From Streptomyces canus (GTDB lineage: Bacteria > Actinomycetota > Actinomycetes > Streptomycetales > Streptomycetaceae): DNA of 64,000 bases. Position 1 is the first letter of the stretch. Each line of letters starts with the position of its first letter. The translations under genes and the position numbers were made by a program. The notes beneath the pieces were generated by a model. It did no database searches, was not told the DNA's origin, and saw only the letters and a program-made list of their open reading frames with translations. Location of the stretch: assembly GCF_030816965.1 (NCBI RefSeq), contig NZ_JAUSYQ010000002.1:9972001-10036000 (forward strand). The letters are read 5' to 3'. Of the stretch, positions 61,651-64,000 are shown piece by piece.

Positions 61651-62480
61651 CGGGGTCCTCCTGCGGTGAAGGCGGCACGGTGGTCTTGCGCCCAGGTGGC
61701 GTACGTACGTGCCGGGCGGCCCAGCAGCCGCCGCACGGTGTCGGTGGTGGGCCCGGCTTCGCGGGCGTAGTCGGCCAGCGAGCCGAGCAGCCGGTCGGGT
61801 ATCTCGTCGGGCAGGCCGGCGGCGAGCATGCCGCGGCGGATCTCGTCCGGTGCGGCCTCGACGAACGACAGTGTCCGGTCGAGCGCCGTGCCGAGCGCCG
61901 CGACCTTCTCCGGCTGGCTCAGCGACTGCTCTCCGGTGAGCAGGTACGTCTGACCGCGGTGCTGCGGGTGGGTCAGGGCGAGGGCGGCCACCGCGGCGAT
62001 GTCACGCTCGTCGACGGTCGAGGTCCTCGCGTGCGGGTATGCCCCCCGCACGGTCCCGGTCGCCCGGATCTGCCCGGCCCAGGCCAGCGTGTTGGCGGCG
62101 AAATCGGCGCAGCGCAGGATCGTCCAGTCCAGGCCGCTCTCCCGGGCGATGTCCTCGACCGCGTGGAACTGCTTCCGGAAGCGTGCGTGCCCGGCCGGGT
62201 ACTGCACGGTCACGGCGGACAGTACGACCACTCTTGCCGCGCCCGTCTCGCGGGCGCGGGCCAACAGGTCGACAGCGGTGGGACCGGCGGCACGCGGGCT
62301 GAGCAGGATGGCCTCCACGCCGTCGAGGGTGGGAACCTTCGCGGGGTGGACGAGCTGTGTCCCCGCGGGGAATTCGGCGTGCGGGTCGCGGGTGACAGCG
62401 GCGACTTTCGGTCCCCCCTCGACCAGGAGGCGGACGGTTTCCCGGCCGACGACGCCAGTGGCCCCGGTAATCAGGATCAT
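61647..62480 (-). CDS. NmrA-like NAD(P)-binding protein
   Basis: 277 residues, ATG 62480. MILITGATGVVGRETVRLLV and the middle ESGLDWTILRCADFAANTLA and TYLLTGEQSLSQPEKVAALG are typical of NmrA/quinone-oxidoreductase-like SDR members. Overlaps the next gene. It sits directly downstream of the ECF41 sigma gene and fits the oxidoreductase/epimerase part of ECF41 clusters. Confidence 0.92.
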   Translation of the reverse strand: MILITGATGVVGRETVRLLVEGGPKVAAVTRDPHAEFPAGTQLVHPAKVPTLDGVEAILLSPRAAGPTAVDLLARARETGAARVVVLSAVTVQYPAGHARFRKQFHAVEDIARESGLDWTILRCADFAANTLAWAGQIRATGTVRGAYPHARTSTVDERDIAAVAALALTHPQHRGQTYLLTGEQSLSQPEKVAALGTALDRTLSFVEAAPDEIRRGMLAAGLPDEIPDRLLGSLADYAREAGPTTDTVRRLLGRPARTYATWAQDHRAAFTAGGPR

Positions 62481-62635
62481 GACTGAACCCCCAATGGGTG
62501 TGTCGATAATCGATCTTGCGCGCTGGATGAGCGCGGTTCATATCGCGGGAAGACGTCACGGACGAGCCGTGCGCCAGGATCATCGGCATGCGGCACTGAA
62601 ACCTCCGGTCCTGCCCTGTCAGGCTGGTCGGGAGA

Positions 62636-63556
62636 TCACTGGGTTTTACGGGTCTGCTTCACTTCCTGGTCGACGGCCCAGGCGTCAGCGACCGGGCCGA
62701 GGTGGCTGAGCTTGTCGGGGTTGATGACCGCGCGGATCGTCTGGATCTGCCCGTCGAGTGTGTCGAGGGCGAGGATGTGGAGGATTTTGCCGTCGCGGTC
62801 GCGGAAGAGCGCGCCAGGCTGGCCGTTGACCTCGTGCGGTTCGAACGTGATGTCGATCCGGGCCATGAGCGGGTAGACGGTCGCGAGCAGCCTGGCCACG
62901 TTCTCGGCGCCGGTGACGGCCCTGGCCAGCTGCGGTGCCTTGCCACCGCCGTCCCCGATGAGCTGGACGTCGGCGGACAGCAGATTCTGCAGTCCGTCCA
63001 CGTCTCCCTGCGTCAGTGCCTCGAAGAACCGCCTCGCCAGCTCCTGCCGCTCCTGGCGGTCCGCTTCGAACCGGGGCCGTCCCTCGTGCATGTGGCGGCG
63101 TGCCCGTACGAGCAGCTGTCGGCACGCGGCCTCCGAGCGCCCCACCGCGGCGGCGATCTCGGCGAAGCCGAAGGCGAAGACCTCCCGCAGCACGAACACC
63201 GACCGCTCCAGCGGACTGAGCCGCTCCAGGAGCAGCAGCGCCGCCATCGACACCGAGTCGGCCAGCTCCGCCGCGCGGGCCGGGTCCTCGTACGGATCAT
63301 CCAGCAGCGGCTCGGGCAACCACGGTCCGACGTACTTCTCCCGCCGCACCCGGGCGGAGCGCAGCACGTCGATCGCGATCCGGGTCACCGTGGCTGACAA
63401 GAACGCCTTGGCCGACACGGGCCGGGTTCTCGAGGCGTCGTAGCGGAGCCAGGTCTCCTGCACCGCGTCCTCCGCTTCGCCCACGCTGCCCAGGATCCGG
63501 TACGCGATCGAGAACAGCAGCGGCCGCAGCTCCTCGAACTCCTCGACCTTGCCCAC
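62636..63556 (-). CDS. ECF41-type RNA polymerase sigma factor
   Basis: 306 residues, GTG 63556 with GGGGGGAG upstream. Sigma region 2 (FEELRPLLFSIAYRILGSVG, EAEDAVQETWLRYDASRTRP) and region 4 (VFVLREVFAFGFAEIAAAVG, RSEAACRQLLVRARRHM) are followed by an NTF2-like domain ending with DGGGKAPQLARAVTGAENVA and INPDKLSHL. These last two motifs are hallmarks of ECF41, in which the C-terminal domain controls the sigma activity. Partner genes of ECF41 (carboxymuconolactone decarboxylase-like and NAD-dependent oxidoreductase) lie at both sides. Confidence 0.95.
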   Translation of the reverse strand: MGKVEEFEELRPLLFSIAYRILGSVGEAEDAVQETWLRYDASRTRPVSAKAFLSATVTRIAIDVLRSARVRREKYVGPWLPEPLLDDPYEDPARAAELADSVSMAALLLLERLSPLERSVFVLREVFAFGFAEIAAAVGRSEAACRQLLVRARRHMHEGRPRFEADRQERQELARRFFEALTQGDVDGLQNLLSADVQLIGDGGGKAPQLARAVTGAENVARLLATVYPLMARIDITFEPHEVNGQPGALFRDRDGKILHILALDTLDGQIQTIRAVINPDKLSHLGPVADAWAVDQEVKQTRKTQ

Positions 63557-63737
63557 GCCGACTCCCCCCTTTGCGGTCTGTGTGCCCGGCCGGACCCGTG
63601 CCGGCGAGGCATCTTTCGAAGGTCATCCGATGTGTGAGCGGAGCGGACAACGCCCGCGCCCGCGGACGACCTGATGGCCTTGAGCATGGCGTTCCGGCCC
63701 CGGCAGGCCTGACCCGGGCCAGGGGTGCGGTGGCGGT

Positions 63738-64000
63738 TCAGTGGAACTGGCCGACCTGGTAATCACCGGCCGGCTGCTGGGTGATGATGTTCAGCCGGTT
63801 CACCGTGTTCATGAACGAGACCAGCAGCACGAGGGCCGTGAGCTGCTCCTCGTCATAGTGCTGGGCGGCATGCGCCCACACCTCGTCGCTGACCCCGGTG
63901 GCCGCGTCCGCGACCCGGGTCCCCTGCTCCGCCAATGCGAGCGCGGCGCGTTCAGCCTCGGTGAAGACCGTTGCTTCCCGCCAAGCCGCGATCAAGTTCA
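63738..64000 (-). CDS. Carboxymuconolactone decarboxylase/AhpD-like protein, start outside window
   Basis: 86 residues visible, C-terminal end of the gene. EAERAALALAEQGTRVADAA, GVSDEVWAHAAQHYDEEQLT and LVLLVSFMNTVNRLNIIT are typical of CMD/AhpD-like peroxidase-fold proteins (the redox CxxC would lie just before, outside the window). In ECF41 clusters this gene is the usual target. It lies about 180 bp upstream of the sigma gene on the same strand. Confidence 0.85.
   Translation of the reverse strand, partial: NLIAAWREATVFTEAERAALALAEQGTRVADAATGVSDEVWAHAAQHYDEEQLTALVLLVSFMNTVNRLNIITQQPAGDYQVGQFH

Noticed and set aside
1..64000. tRNA, rRNA or CRISPR array
   Set aside because: No cloverleaf-type T-arm sequence, rRNA core sequence or spaced repeat array was seen by reading; a covariance-model search was not possible.

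Overview
The base composition (about 70 percent G+C, third codon positions almost all G or C), frequent GTG starts, purine-rich Shine-Dalgarno sites and the gene families (many ECF sigma factors, VOC proteins, GNAT acetyltransferases, SpoIIE-type phosphatases, Tat-exported hydrolases, secreted I36-like proteins) point to a Streptomyces or a close relative. Intact accessory genes are mixed with truncated genes and IS fragments, which suggests a chromosome arm rather than the core. No rRNA, tRNA or CRISPR array was seen.

Layout. 1-8 kb: truncated LAL/LuxR-type ATPase regulator, membrane-anchored seven-repeat WD40 protein, MerR regulator with a perfect palindromic operator, SulP transporter with a strong terminator, NfeD/SPFH pair. 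8-20 kb: hypothetical genes, Tat-exported hydrolase, decayed genes (alcohol dehydrogenase, a formylglycine-generating-enzyme relic, IS5-like and TnpB fragments), VOC and DHFR-like proteins, glutamate decarboxylase, ECF sigma factor, methyltransferase. 20-30 kb: GH127 and GH78 glycosidases, a frameshifted lipoprotein and a LacI regulator with three matching 14-bp palindromes. 30-36 kb: SMI1/KNR4 and DUF4259 proteins, amidohydrolase pseudogene, PAS-SpoIIE phosphatase, a headless LacI gene joined to a phosphotransferase fragment.

35.7-40.7 kb is the most coherent metabolic unit. A MarR regulator is divergent from five codirectional genes: an AmiC-like amide-binding protein without a signal peptide, an FmdB zinc ribbon, formamidase/acetamidase, a homoserine-acetyltransferase-like hydrolase and a DUF1097 membrane protein, closed by a terminator. 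A terminator-like hairpin and AT-rich leader separate the sensor from the enzyme genes. This resembles an amide uptake, sensing and hydrolysis system using MarR in place of AmiR.

41-53 kb: small hypothetical genes, nucleotidyltransferase, VOC and GNAT proteins, a Fic protein overlapping an unrecognised partner, a VOC/MarR pair with twin operators, an I36-like secreted protein next to a lipoprotein, an IS1182-like remnant, a serine recombinase fragment and an SDR. 53.4-59.7 kb looks like a stress or dormancy island: SulP-STAS transporter, broken universal stress protein, CBS-BON protein, cyclic-nucleotide-binding protein, intact tandem universal stress protein and carbamate kinase, with repeated GGGCC-type inverted repeats in its promoters. 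60-64 kb: broken TauE/SafE and DUF1772 genes tail to tail, then two NAD(P)-binding proteins, an ECF41-type sigma factor and the start of a carboxymuconolactone-decarboxylase-like gene, the gene set usually linked to ECF41 factors.
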